A stretch of DNA of 30,764 nt from the NCBI GenBank assembly GCA_016718825.1, contig JADKCL010000046.1, positions 1 to 30,764 on the forward strand, read 5' to 3'. Both the position numbers and the translations under genes were made by a program. The DNA comes from Bacteroidota bacterium. Lineage in GTDB: Bacteria; Bacteroidota; Bacteroidia; J057; JADKCL01. This document shows, piece after piece, positions 16,801-24,183 of this stretch. The notes beneath the pieces are model-generated. The model worked only from the letters and a program-made list of their open reading frames with translations, made no database searches and had not been told where the DNA came from. The first letter of the stretch is position 1. Each line of letters opens with the position of its first letter.

Positions 16801-17444
16801 TGGTCAAATTGAGGCAAAAGCTACAAACCTACGGCGAAATCAATCCGATGGCGGTGGAGGCGTATGACGAGATGAAGGAACGTTTTGACTTCATCAACAC
16901 GCAGAAAACCGACTTGATGGAGGCCCGCAAGACGCTGCTCGATACGATTTCGGAGATTGACACGACCGCGACCGAGAAGTTTACGGAGGCCTTCGTGCAG
17001 ATCCGCAAACACTTCAAGGAGGTCTTTCAGCATCTTTTTTATGCAGGCGACACCTGCGACTTGGAGCTGAGCAATCCGGAGGATGTGTTGGAGAGTCCGA
17101 TCGATATCATGGCCAAGCCCAAGGGCAAACGTCCGCTGTCGATCAACCAACTTTCCGGCGGGGAAAAGACGCTGACGGCCGTGGCGCTCTTGTTTGCGAT
17201 TTACCTGCTCAAGCCCGCGCCTTTCTGCATCTTCGACGAGGTCGACGCCCCGTTGGACGACGCCAACATCGACAAATTCAACAACATCATCCGCGAATTC
17301 AGCAAGGATTCGCAGTTCATCATCGTGACCCACAACAAGCGCACCATGGCCGCCACCAACGTCATGTACGGCGTGACCATGGAAGCCACCGGCATCAGCA
17401 AGGTGCTCCCAGTGGACTTGGTAGCCCTGAATTTGACGGAGTAA
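13896..17444 (+). CDS. smc: chromosome segregation protein SMC
   Basis: 1182 residues, the normal length for bacterial SMC. The start MQLKSLEIHGFKSFADKT is the standard SMC N-terminus; the frame is open 165 bases further upstream but that part is antisense to the neighbouring gene and unlike SMC. Walker A is GPNGCGKSN (31-39); the ABC signature LSGGE is at 1086-1090; Walker B CIFDEVD is at 1111-1117 with catalytic E1115. Two long coiled coils (about 170-500 and 670-1010) flank the hinge (about 505-650). The dimer, with ScpA and ScpB, loads on DNA and extrudes loops so that sister chromosomes separate. It is the only obvious housekeeping gene here, and ScpA/ScpB are not nearby. Confidence 0.97.
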   Translation: MQLKSLEIHGFKSFADKTLFLFDKGITGIVGPNGCGKSNIVDSMRWVLGEQKTRKLRSEKMENVIFNGTSKRKKAHFAEVVLTFENTKNILPTEFTTVAISRKLYRTGESEYMINGVACRLKDIHDLFLDTGIGPDSYAIIELKMVDDILNDKENSRRILFEEAAGISKYKIRKKQTLKKLEETQDDLERVEDILFEIQKQLKSLEAQAKKARKYFEIKGEYKLVSSRHAYFAIRGLRGSYESIEKEEQTFGDKLGGLQSTIAKHEARLQELRKEQIDNENRLSASQKDLNAHITRIQEIEKEKSIKNERLKYLQQREFAIGDQLEKDRKNYARIKEELESVTSKRIEVAKLVHDGNKLLATLKAAKEDVSGRFDELKLQTEGYAEVHRTMELNLSRLEKDREIKLIQIDGLTKEIERNEADRTSKTDELDSFAGTLETLTLEVAELEASVNNLRALKTQNDADLEASSKAIDQLKDAIYKSNRGLDSRQNEYNLTKSLVENLEGFPDSVKFLKKEASWIKEAPLLGDIFLTSDTYKVALENLLDPYMSYYVVDTRADAMQAIQLLANTAKGRANFFVLEELNTYPAVQAKAISGATPALELVEVAEKYQALAAYLLDNVYMVDDESNIPAELPEQAFFLTKSGSMQRKKYAIGGGSIGLFQGKRLGRAKNLEKLAKEIKQIEKELSELKNALVDQEVKHQQFKGHQYGRDLETQNNLYQRKHRDLSVLQAREKEYRDFITRAGERSEIIERQIVELEQQTERLGPQIAAMREDFSVKAAILEEARRMFENCQADLSDKSQAFNTQNILCIQQKNQLDMLERDEQQKQSTIKALVESEEKNRRDLQETKDNIHSLVQNNLQNDDEMVALYEQKKAKEDHTGKLEQIAGQMRSNINATEDQIRAGRKEKEECEEQKNAIKDRVTDIKIQLNSLKERMKVEFDVDISDLDESDLFEGGIDEYAPDAVEHEMVKLRQKLQTYGEINPMAVEAYDEMKERFDFINTQKTDLMEARKTLLDTISEIDTTATEKFTEAFVQIRKHFKEVFQHLFYAGDTCDLELSNPEDVLESPIDIMAKPKGKRPLSINQLSGGEKTLTAVALLFAIYLLKPAPFCIFDEVDAPLDDANIDKFNNIIREFSKDSQFIIVTHNKRTMAATNVMYGVTMEATGISKVLPVDLVALNLTE

Positions 17445-17457
17445 GGTACTTTGAGAG

Positions 17458-17552
17458 GCGTCGGCGGTTGATGAAAACGTCGGCGGTTGATGAAAGCGTC
17501 GGCAGTTGATGGAAGCGTCGGCCGTTTTTAGAAGCGTCGGCCTCCGGCCGAA
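17458..17552 (+). repeat. five 19-bp tandem repeats downstream of smc
   Basis: Units at 17458-17476, 17477-17495, 17496-17514, 17515-17533 and 17534-17552, each starting (G/A)CGTCGGC. The first three share GGTTGATGAAA-type ends; the fourth and fifth drift (GTTTTTAGAA, CTCCGGCCGAA). The last unit also forms a hairpin CGGCCTCCGGCCG. It lies 14 bases after the smc stop codon, not in a reading frame. Confidence 0.8.
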
Positions 17553-17615
17553 ACGCTGATCCTGCAATCCAGCCTCTGGCTGCACAGCAAGTCCCCAGCG
17601 TTCAGTACCGACAAA

Positions 17616-18266
17616 TTATTGCCGCAAATAAACCAACGTGCTGTAGCCAATCGGTTGACTATTCCCATAAATCAAAACGACCATCGAATCTGCATTCGCG
17701 GAAATGTATCCATTTGCCTGATAGATCGTTAAGTTGCAGGGAATGTCGGTGCCACTCACATAAGAGAGGCCATTGTTTTCCTCGATTTGCATCACCAATG
17801 TCGAATTTCCCGTTCCAAAAACCGGGGAAATGAGAACCTGATCCGCTCTGCCGAGATACGGAGAAAGGCGCACGGTGCTACCGTTGGTCGCGCAATTAAA
17901 ACCATTTGACTTTGCAGTAAAGTTACCGTCAAGAGAAACGGACGAGGCTGTGATTTGGACGGTGCGACCGATATCAGTGGTGTTGCCATGTCGGTCCGTG
18001 ACACTGTAAACTTGTTGTTGGAATCCCGGAACATTGACATTGATCGGTTGCGAAACCACCACCTTGTCGGTGATGTCAAGGTCTTCACGGTCAAATGCGA
18101 TTACCCCACGGTCATCGTAGGCGGATCCATGAAAGGTAGAAACAGTGTCGTTGCCAATCAGTCGCAACACGGGTGGATTTCCTCTGTCGGCACAACCTTG
18201 CATCAGCACGACGATGCCAAGGATGAGGATATTCAAAAGTGTAGGCATGGATTTGGACAAAGGCAT
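17616..18266 (-). CDS. lipoprotein with DUF5011-like Ig domain
   Basis: 216 residues with a lipoprotein signal: a hydrophobic core LLNILILGIVVLMQG before C25. A second ATG six codons later (MPTLLN) is equally possible. Residues about 32-107 (PVLRLIGNDTVSTFHGSAYDDRGVIAFD to HGNTTDIGRTVQI) follow the DUF5011/bacterial Ig-like pattern of an Asp-rich strand, D.DITDKV and a closing YSVTDRHGNT. The remaining half is a beta-rich, Asn/Ser-rich region without a known match. It would be anchored to a membrane by the lipidated Cys. It is divergent from the gene at 18321 with 54 bases between starts. Confidence 0.75.
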   Translation of the reverse strand: MPLSKSMPTLLNILILGIVVLMQGCADRGNPPVLRLIGNDTVSTFHGSAYDDRGVIAFDREDLDITDKVVVSQPINVNVPGFQQQVYSVTDRHGNTTDIGRTVQITASSVSLDGNFTAKSNGFNCATNGSTVRLSPYLGRADQVLISPVFGTGNSTLVMQIEENNGLSYVSGTDIPCNLTIYQANGYISANADSMVVLIYGNSQPIGYSTLVYLRQ

Positions 18267-18309
18267 GGCTAAAGTTAACGGATCATTCGCCGAATTTGCA
18301 AGAATTTTT

Positions 18310-18317
18310 TACCTTTG
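18310..18317 (+). promoter_or_regulatory. -7 box directly before the barrel gene
   Basis: TACCTTTG exactly matches TAnnTTTG and ends three bases before the ATG at 18321. A TTTG lies 11 bases upstream (18295-18298), closer than usual. Transcription would start at or inside the start codon, giving a leaderless mRNA. Confidence 0.45.
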
Positions 18318-18320
18318 GGC

Positions 18321-19004
18321 ATGAGCACCCGCAATTCCATCGCCTTCATTACCATTGTGCTAGCGCAGCTTTGTTGGTATTCTCCCTGCAAAGCCCAATT
18401 CCAGTTTTTTGGCTTCGAGTTCGGTGGCAGCACCTCGCTTAAGGACTTCATGAGCGGTGAGATATCCTTGAGCTACCTGCGGCAATTTTCAGCAAAGCAC
18501 GGATTGGGTGCCGAATTAATCCTTCCGCAGACCTTGATTGTCGACCAAACTTCAGATATCGATTGGTTGAATGGCACACCTTGGAGCGGCGAGGCCGAAT
18601 GGACGCGGAGACAAACCCCAGCTTTAGCCCTCCGCTATCGATTTTTTGTAGGAAACAGCTTTTTTCTCGGATCGAATCTGCGTCTGGGTGCCGTACGTGA
18701 AAAGTGCTTTTTGGATCGTGCTTATCAGGAATCCTTCCAAGGCTATGAAATTTTGCCCATTTACTACGACTATCAACTTTTGAATCCTTACTTTCGGATT
18801 TCTGGCGAATTGGGTATTCATCGACCGATGGGGAAATGGATGTTCCTTTCGATCTTAGCCAAATGCGGACCGCAATTCACCTTTTCGAGAGCTGGCATCA
18901 TGGGGGAGATCACGACGCAACCCAATGGAACACAACTTTTGAAATCATACCACGGAGTCGATTTTTATGGTGGTGTCGCCATTGGCTTGGGAGTGAAACT
19001 GTAG
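18321..19004 (+). CDS. probable outer-membrane beta-barrel protein
   Basis: 227 residues from the ATG at 18321 (MSTRNSIAFITIVLAQ), with a signal peptide ending CKAQ. The mature chain alternates short aromatic strands: FQFFGFEFGGST, GEISLSYLRQFS, LALRYRFFVG, FFLGSNLRLGAV, YGGVAIGLGVKL. This, with the Gly-rich C-terminal strand, fits a small outer-membrane barrel of the kind common in Bacteroidota. There is no sorting domain. The family cannot be named. A TTG two codons upstream could also be read as a start but lies inside the -7 box. Confidence 0.7.
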   Translation: MSTRNSIAFITIVLAQLCWYSPCKAQFQFFGFEFGGSTSLKDFMSGEISLSYLRQFSAKHGLGAELILPQTLIVDQTSDIDWLNGTPWSGEAEWTRRQTPALALRYRFFVGNSFFLGSNLRLGAVREKCFLDRAYQESFQGYEILPIYYDYQLLNPYFRISGELGIHRPMGKWMFLSILAKCGPQFTFSRAGIMGEITTQPNGTQLLKSYHGVDFYGGVAIGLGVKL

Positions 19005-19063
19005 GCAAGATTGGGCGACACCTACTTAAGCATCAATTAAGGTGACGCATTGGATGTTGGCTG

Positions 19064-20488
19064 TTATTGCACCAATATCTTTTTACGCACTGTTTCACCC
19101 TTGGCAAGCACAACCTCCAAAACATAGTTTCCGGCGGATATCCCGGTAGGCAAATCAAGATGTGCTTCTGTACCTGAGGGGGATAATTCCGCGACCGTCA
19201 CCCCAAGCAGATTGATCAACTGGATTTGGCGGATGTTTTTAGGCGCAGCAATATGAATGCCCACAGCTGTTGAGGTTGGATTCGGATAAATATCCACCTT
19301 GTCCAGCGAGATTTCGTTCGAACCAAGGGTATGGTTGTAGAAGACATATTGCTCACAAAGGCTCTCGGAAAACGAGTTGGTGATCGTTGCGCCCAAAGAA
19401 AAATAGCCGGGCGTCAAAAACGGTTTGTATCCCCAAGGACGGTTTAGCCCATATCCATCTGTACATGTGATGCTTGTCACTTGCCCTCCGATATTATAGG
19501 TCGTGACAAAAGAAACACACTGCGGATTGGAAGTCGGTTGGTATTCGAGCAGGTTGCATTTCGCCTTGGTAAATTGTCCTTCCTCCCAAGTGCGAGTAAC
19601 AAAATCATAGCCGTATTGATGAATTTCGCTGCTATTGTGGTAGTAAATCGTTCCTTGATTAGAGCCCTTGTAGGAAACCTGACCATTTGCCGTAGGACTT
19701 TCAAAAGAAATCCAGTCATGGGCGTCAAAGTCATACACCATCCCAAGCACTTTTGTATGCACCGAAGTCATGCAGGAAATCACGCCACCTTCCAATTCCG
19801 CAACCATTCCATTTCCTTGAAGATACTTTTCGTGCCACGTATGGTCTTCAAAATCATAGGCAAATCCAATCACGGAATTCGCATCGGAAACAAACATTAC
19901 AATGTTGTTGTCAATCTCAATACCCGTGTAGCTGTATTCGTTAAGACTTGTGGTCATCCAAGCACCCATTGCAGGGTCGTAGATGCCAAATACCAGCGCA
20001 TTGAAATAGCTGCGGTAAACAATAATGCCATCCTCGACGCGGTCAATGCCCAGGTTGTTTTGCCCTGGAATAACCTTCCAAACAAGTCTAAATGGATCAT
20101 AGGTCGCCGCATTAAATGCATACTGATTGTGGCAATAGGCGATTCCATTGCGAATGCCATGGTTCATATAGGAGGAGGAACTTGCCAGGTTGATCGACTT
20201 GAAGCTGCCACTCGGAGGCGCAGCCGGATCATAGGTGGTTGCATAGCAGGTGCCGGTGTTGGTCGAATAAACGCCGATGCCTTCAGACTCCAGTTTCCAT
20301 CCGTAACTCGAAAACGAGGTGGTCGCCGGATTTTGCGTGAGGTAATTGTTGGTGGTATACGTGAGCGTGTTCCCATTGACGGTTGCGGTGAGCAATGGCG
20401 CGATTCCCCAAGCAGGCGGGGACTGCGGTTTTGCCACGTTGAATGCGGCAAAGAGGATCGCCATGGTCAGGCTTATTATTTTTTTCAT
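19064..20488 (-). CDS. T9SS cargo protein with six propeller-like repeats
   Basis: 474 residues with a signal peptide (MKKIISLTMAILFAAFNVAKPQ) and a C-terminal type A sorting domain (VDIYPNPTSTAV to RKKILVQ, about 397-474). Between them the motif YD(P/F)....W recurs at residues 86, 130, 170, 211, 252 and 294, that is every 40-44 residues, as six repeats that each look like one beta-propeller blade (TYDPFRLVW, IYDPAMGAW, AYDFEDHTW, VYDFDAHDW, GYDFVTRTW). A six-bladed, kelch-like or lectin-like propeller presented by T9SS is the simplest reading. Ligand unknown. Confidence 0.82.
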   Translation of the reverse strand: MKKIISLTMAILFAAFNVAKPQSPPAWGIAPLLTATVNGNTLTYTTNNYLTQNPATTSFSSYGWKLESEGIGVYSTNTGTCYATTYDPAAPPSGSFKSINLASSSSYMNHGIRNGIAYCHNQYAFNAATYDPFRLVWKVIPGQNNLGIDRVEDGIIVYRSYFNALVFGIYDPAMGAWMTTSLNEYSYTGIEIDNNIVMFVSDANSVIGFAYDFEDHTWHEKYLQGNGMVAELEGGVISCMTSVHTKVLGMVYDFDAHDWISFESPTANGQVSYKGSNQGTIYYHNSSEIHQYGYDFVTRTWEEGQFTKAKCNLLEYQPTSNPQCVSFVTTYNIGGQVTSITCTDGYGLNRPWGYKPFLTPGYFSLGATITNSFSESLCEQYVFYNHTLGSNEISLDKVDIYPNPTSTAVGIHIAAPKNIRQIQLINLLGVTVAELSPSGTEAHLDLPTGISAGNYVLEVVLAKGETVRKKILVQ

Positions 20489-20516
20489 CCCTCGACAGAC
20501 ATAAGTTGATGCATTG

Positions 20517-20548
20517 CAATGATAATGAATTTCTTAGGAAAGGCCAAA
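20517..20548 (-). promoter_or_regulatory. promoter of the propeller-like T9SS gene
   Basis: On the minus strand TTTG (20548-20545), 20 bases, then TATCATTG (20524-20517), one mismatch from TAnnTTTG. Spacing is right for the Bacteroidota primary sigma factor. The leader would be about 22-25 bases. Confidence 0.5.
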
Positions 20549-20583
20549 AGCGGCTCCTACCTGAAACAATCACCCCCACCAAT

Positions 20584-20630
20584 AAAAAACGGGCAATCCG
20601 AAAACGATCCTCTCATTCTCGAATTGCCCG
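20584..20630 (-). terminator. rho-independent terminator of the PCMD-like gene
   Basis: CGGGCAAT (20590-20597) pairs with ATTGCCCG (20623-20630); on the minus strand the stem is followed by TTTTTT (complement of 20584-20589). It lies 17 bases after the stop codon at 20647. Confidence 0.8.
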
Positions 20631-20646
20631 CTTGAGTTCAACTTCC

Positions 20647-21597
20647 TCAATCCACCTTCGCCATCTTCACAGAATAACTCCGGTCCCCGCTCGTTACGCG
20701 CAACACGTACACGCCTGCAGGCAAATTCGTTCCGATCGGATGCAGTGCAGTTCCGGAAACGACTGTTTCCAGTTCCATTTTGCCATTCAGATCAAACAAT
20801 TGCACTTGGCAATCTGCGCTGAAGTCGGCGCGGCTCAGGTCGATCATGAGATCATTGCCAGCCCAATAGCTGTGAACAGCGGCATTCTGAGCGGTTTCAG
20901 CACCTGTGGTTGGCGCGTAGACCACCTGGATATCGTCGATCCACATCTTGCTGCCGTCGACTGCGGTCGCTGCCTCGGAACTTGCCGTGCAGACCACAAG
21001 CGCGTACACCGGGGTCGTGCTGCTCGTGTAGACAAATGGCACGGAAAACCGCGTCCAATTGGATACGCTTGCTTGAGGGGTCAAAAATTTGGCTTCTGCA
21101 TAGACATAAGGGATTGAAGCATTGTCCTTGGGATTGCGCACATCGTAGTCGCCGTGCAGGTAAACCTGCACCTTGCCTTGGTCGCTTCCCGCTACCAAGT
21201 ATTTGTAATAACCTACGAGGCTGTCAGGACGGCCGGTGAAGGGGTAATTAAAATCTGCATCGGAACGCAAAGTTTCGATATACCCGTCCTGCGGATTGGT
21301 ATTGGGAGCCTGCACTTTGCCGGTCGTCGCGATGCCGTTGACAGGGGTGCCGAGATAATTTTTGGTGCGCAACTCCGTGCAATACGTACCGGAATTGGGC
21401 GATGTCGTCCGGAAGCAACTCTGCGGACCAAAGGATGCCAAACCGCCACCGGTTTTGTTGGAGTTGTAGTCCAACGGCTCTTCGTCGTTGTTGCCGACGT
21501 TGGTCCAGTTTTCGAAGCCGACGTTGGGGAGTTGGGTCTGTGCAAAAAGACCGAAAGTCATTCCGATAAACAAGAAGGAAAGTAGTGATTTTTTCAT
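20647..21597 (-). CDS. T9SS cargo protein with PCMD-like carbohydrate-binding domain
   Basis: 316 residues from the ATG at 21595-21597 (MKKSLLSFLFIGMTFGLFAQ), with a signal peptide. Residues about 20-230 resemble the PCMD (putative carbohydrate metabolism) domain: LPNVGFENWTNVG at the start, then GYIETLRSD, LVGYYKY, KVQVYLHGDYD, NWTRFSVPFVY and KMWIDDIQVVY, a jelly-roll-like pattern. A C-terminal sorting domain follows (SYWAGNDLMIDLS to SVKMAKVD). It is probably exported and attached to the surface, possibly binding glycans. A TTG two codons upstream is not needed as a start. A terminator follows. Confidence 0.82.
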   Translation of the reverse strand: MKKSLLSFLFIGMTFGLFAQTQLPNVGFENWTNVGNNDEEPLDYNSNKTGGGLASFGPQSCFRTTSPNSGTYCTELRTKNYLGTPVNGIATTGKVQAPNTNPQDGYIETLRSDADFNYPFTGRPDSLVGYYKYLVAGSDQGKVQVYLHGDYDVRNPKDNASIPYVYAEAKFLTPQASVSNWTRFSVPFVYTSSTTPVYALVVCTASSEAATAVDGSKMWIDDIQVVYAPTTGAETAQNAAVHSYWAGNDLMIDLSRADFSADCQVQLFDLNGKMELETVVSGTALHPIGTNLPAGVYVLRVTSGDRSYSVKMAKVD

Positions 21598-21971
21598 ACT
21601 CAATAGTTTAAGTCAACAATTGCAACAACATTGAATCCCGGAAACCATTCGAAGGAGGCAGATTTCACCGCCTGCGACGTGTTGATTTTCGGAACCCTCG
21701 GCTGCGAAGGACACCATTTCTGCGGTTTTTTGCAAATACCTAGCAGTTGGCGTCCGTTCAAACCCGTCAATGAAATGGAATCGGATGCGTCGTTCACTCC
21801 CTTAAAGGCGGGAAAAATCTGGTTTCTTTCGTTTCATTCGGTGCTGCTCGCCTTCGGCGCATTGGCGCAATTCTTTCGTTCGGGTGGGCAGTACTTTTGC
21901 AAATCAAACTTCCGTCCCATGTCGCAAAAATTCCGTTACATTTACTTCTAAAGTTCAATGATCCCCAATTC
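21598..21971. other. 374-base divergent intergenic region
   Basis: It lies between the leftward PCMD-like gene and the rightward MOSC gene. A MOSC promoter box is seen at 21892-21899. No RNA gene, repeat or small gene could be recognised in the rest. Confidence 0.4.
21892..21899 (+). promoter_or_regulatory. -7 box upstream of the MOSC gene
   Basis: TACTTTTG is an exact TAnnTTTG, 72 bases before the ATG at 21972. About 16-19 bases upstream is only CTTTCG, a partial -33 match. A leader of about 65 bases is predicted. Confidence 0.4.
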
Positions 21972-22532
21972 ATGGTAGCACAAGAATTCCCGACGGCGAT
22001 GATCACTTCCGTCAACCGCAGCCCCGAATACACGCTGATCAAGCCGAGCGAGCCGCAGATTACGCTGCTTGCAGGTCTCGGCGTAGAAGGTGACGCGCAC
22101 ATGGGAACCACGGTGAAGCACCGTAGTCGTGTCGCCAAGGACCCTACGCAACCCAATTTGAGGCAGGTGCATCTGATCCACAGCGAATTGCACGATGAAG
22201 TCACGGCCAAGGGAATGCCAGTATTGCCCGGTCAAATGGGCGAAAATATCACCACACGCGGGATTGACTTGCTTGGGCTTCCGAAAGGGACGATTCTCCA
22301 ACTCGGCGAGGCGGCCAAGATCGAAGTCACGGGATTGAGAAATCCTTGCCACCAACTTGACTCCATTCAGCCGGGTCTGTTGCAAGCCGTCCTCGATCGG
22401 GATGAAGCCGGGAATTTGATCCGCAAGGCGGGCATCATGGCGATTGTGCTACAAGGCGGGGTTGTGCGGCAAGGAGACAGGATTCTCGTCACCCTGCCCG
22501 AAGGTGAGCATCAAGCGTTGGCGCCGGTCTGA
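21972..22532 (+). CDS. MOSC domain-containing protein
   Basis: 186 residues from the ATG at 21972 (MVAQEFPTAMITSVNRSPEY); a further ATG at 22002 is possible, while a longer upstream frame is not MOSC-like. The MOSC (molybdenum cofactor sulfurase C-terminal) fold is shown by GLGVEGDAHMGTTVKHRSR, RQVHLIHSEL, GQMGENITTRGIDLLGLP and the conserved cysteine C126 in GLRNPCHQL. Small stand-alone MOSC proteins such as YiiM use this Cys in molybdenum-cofactor or N-hydroxylated-base metabolism. The next gene in the same direction begins 50 bases later and could be co-transcribed, though its exported nuclease product suggests no functional tie. Confidence 0.9.
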   Translation: MVAQEFPTAMITSVNRSPEYTLIKPSEPQITLLAGLGVEGDAHMGTTVKHRSRVAKDPTQPNLRQVHLIHSELHDEVTAKGMPVLPGQMGENITTRGIDLLGLPKGTILQLGEAAKIEVTGLRNPCHQLDSIQPGLLQAVLDRDEAGNLIRKAGIMAIVLQGGVVRQGDRILVTLPEGEHQALAPV

Positions 22533-22582
22533 TTATCTCCAGATTTCTGCCGACCTTGTTACCGGAAATCCAACACCTCAAA

Positions 22583-23503
22583 ATGAAAAGAATCCTCCGC
22601 TTCCTCGCGCTCATCCTCCCACTCACACTCGTATTTCACACTGCCAAAGCTTGGTGGGATGTGGGGCACATGGCAGTTGCCCAAATTGCCTACGACGAAC
22701 TCAAGCCGGGAGCCAAAAAGTGGGCCGACGGGTTGATCGCGACATTGACGGTCAATTATCCGCAGACCCACAATTTCGTGGAGGCAGCGACTTGGCCCGA
22801 TGACCTCAAGGGACACGGCATTACTGCTTACAGCAATTGGCACTACACCAACATCCCCCTCAACGACAATGGCGTAGCCATTGCTTGCAACGCGACGCCT
22901 GAAATCGACGTGATATGGGCGATTGGACAGGCTCGTTCGATTTTGGGCAATCCGAAATCGACAGATGCCGAAAAGGGGCAGTTCTTGGCCTTCTTGATCC
23001 ATTTTGTCGGAGACTTGCATCAGCCCTTGCACAGCACGAGCATGTACACCAATGCCTTGCCCGGTGGCGACATGGGCGGAAATCTTTTTCCCCTCAAAGA
23101 CAGCATCCACACCAATTTACACAAACTTTGGGACGACGGCTGCGGCTATTTCGACAGGTTCGGCAAGGTGGACCGTGCTGCTGGGCCAGAGGTTTGGAAA
23201 GATACCATTCAAGCCATCGCAAAGGCCGTCACCCAAGCCTATCCTGCCAAGAGCATCATGGGTCTGGACCAATTGGATCCCGAGTTTTGGGCATTGGAAA
23301 GTCACAACGATGCCGTCAACTTCGGCTACAAGGGCGTGCAAAGTGTAGATGGCAGCCGTAAAATTTATCTGAAACCCAACGATACGCCGAGCGCACTTTA
23401 TCTTGAAGTTGCCCGCAAAATTGTGGAGCGGCAAATTGCATCAGGTGGCTACCGTTTGGCGATGATCCTCAATGCCTTATTCGATGCAAAAGCAGGGAAG
23501 TAG
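22583..23503 (+). CDS. secreted S1/P1 family nuclease
   Basis: 306 residues from the ATG at 22583 (MKRILRFLALILPL), chosen because it gives a signal peptide cut after AKA so that W24 becomes the mature N-terminus, which binds zinc in this family. The other ligands fit precisely: H29, D73 (WPDD), H87 (NWHYTN), H140, D144 and H150 (LIHFVGDLHQPLH), H180 and D184 (NLHKLWD). GGDMGGN (161-167) is also typical. Three zinc ions cut single-stranded DNA and RNA and remove 3'-phosphates. It is probably periplasmic or released, serving nucleotide scavenging. The stop codon is only two bases from the stop of the convergent gene. Confidence 0.95.
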   Translation: MKRILRFLALILPLTLVFHTAKAWWDVGHMAVAQIAYDELKPGAKKWADGLIATLTVNYPQTHNFVEAATWPDDLKGHGITAYSNWHYTNIPLNDNGVAIACNATPEIDVIWAIGQARSILGNPKSTDAEKGQFLAFLIHFVGDLHQPLHSTSMYTNALPGGDMGGNLFPLKDSIHTNLHKLWDDGCGYFDRFGKVDRAAGPEVWKDTIQAIAKAVTQAYPAKSIMGLDQLDPEFWALESHNDAVNFGYKGVQSVDGSRKIYLKPNDTPSALYLEVARKIVERQIASGGYRLAMILNALFDAKAGK

Positions 23504-23505
23504 GC

Positions 23506-24042
23506 TTATTTTTCATCGACGATAAAGACTTCTACGGTATCGCGCCATTCTTGGAGGGTATCGGCATGTGGTGTGCGAATCCTTGGATACAACCGCAAGG
23601 CCTTGATCTTTTTGCCTTGCATGTCCACGGTGTCCGTCGGAACGGTAATCACGCAATGGTTGCCAGAATGGTCGAGTTCAACCGTCTCAGGCCATTTGAG
23701 CGAATCTGTTCCCCAATCATAGTCGATGCCGCTGTAGAATTCAGGTCGCATGTCTAGCGAATCATCGACGGGCCAATAAGTCTGCCCCGTGAGAAAAACA
23801 AACGGTTCGCCACGACGAAGGAAGAGCGAATCGCTGAATTTGGGCCAAGTATTGCCGAGTTCGTCGCTGTTGGTGCCTACATGCTTTCGGTAGCCCGAAG
23901 CCAAGATGGTAAATTCCGACCGCTCATATTGTGGACATTGTGGCGGCGGAGGGGATTTCGGCTTCGTTCCGAGGATATAAGCGATGGCAGCGATGCTGAG
24001 CAAATTCGTGACGACCAACAAGTAAGTGACGTAGGATTTCAT
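23506..24042 (-). CDS. membrane-anchored hypothetical protein
   Basis: 178 residues from the ATG at 24040-24042 (MKSYVTYLLVVTNLLSIA), with one N-terminal membrane segment (about 5-25) and then KPKSPPPPQCPQYE, a Pro-rich linker. The frame is open a further 480 bases upstream, but that part is unlike a protein start and overlaps the opposite gene. The extracytoplasmic part is acidic with many Asp/Trp/Tyr (TYWPVDDSLDMRPEFYSG, ELDHSGNHCVITV). No family recognised. It converges tightly with the S1/P1 nuclease gene. Confidence 0.65.
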   Translation of the reverse strand: MKSYVTYLLVVTNLLSIAAIAYILGTKPKSPPPPQCPQYERSEFTILASGYRKHVGTNSDELGNTWPKFSDSLFLRRGEPFVFLTGQTYWPVDDSLDMRPEFYSGIDYDWGTDSLKWPETVELDHSGNHCVITVPTDTVDMQGKKIKALRLYPRIRTPHADTLQEWRDTVEVFIVDEK

Positions 24043-24146
24043 TTTCGGTGCCTGTCGTGATTCATCCGACTTGCATTCGAAAATAGCCGCTATAGTTGGG
24101 ATTCCCAAAGTTGCAGGCAACGCATGGCCCAATCCAGTAGAGCAAT

Positions 24147-24179
24147 TTTGAACAATTTCCTGGCTAAACGCTATCTTTG
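24147..24179 (+). promoter_or_regulatory. promoter directly before the alpha/beta hydrolase
   Basis: TTTG (24147-24150), 21 bases, then TATCTTTG (24172-24179), an exact -7 box at correct spacing. The box ends four bases before the ATG at 24184, so the mRNA should be leaderless or nearly so. Confidence 0.65.
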
Positions 24180-24183
24180 GCGA

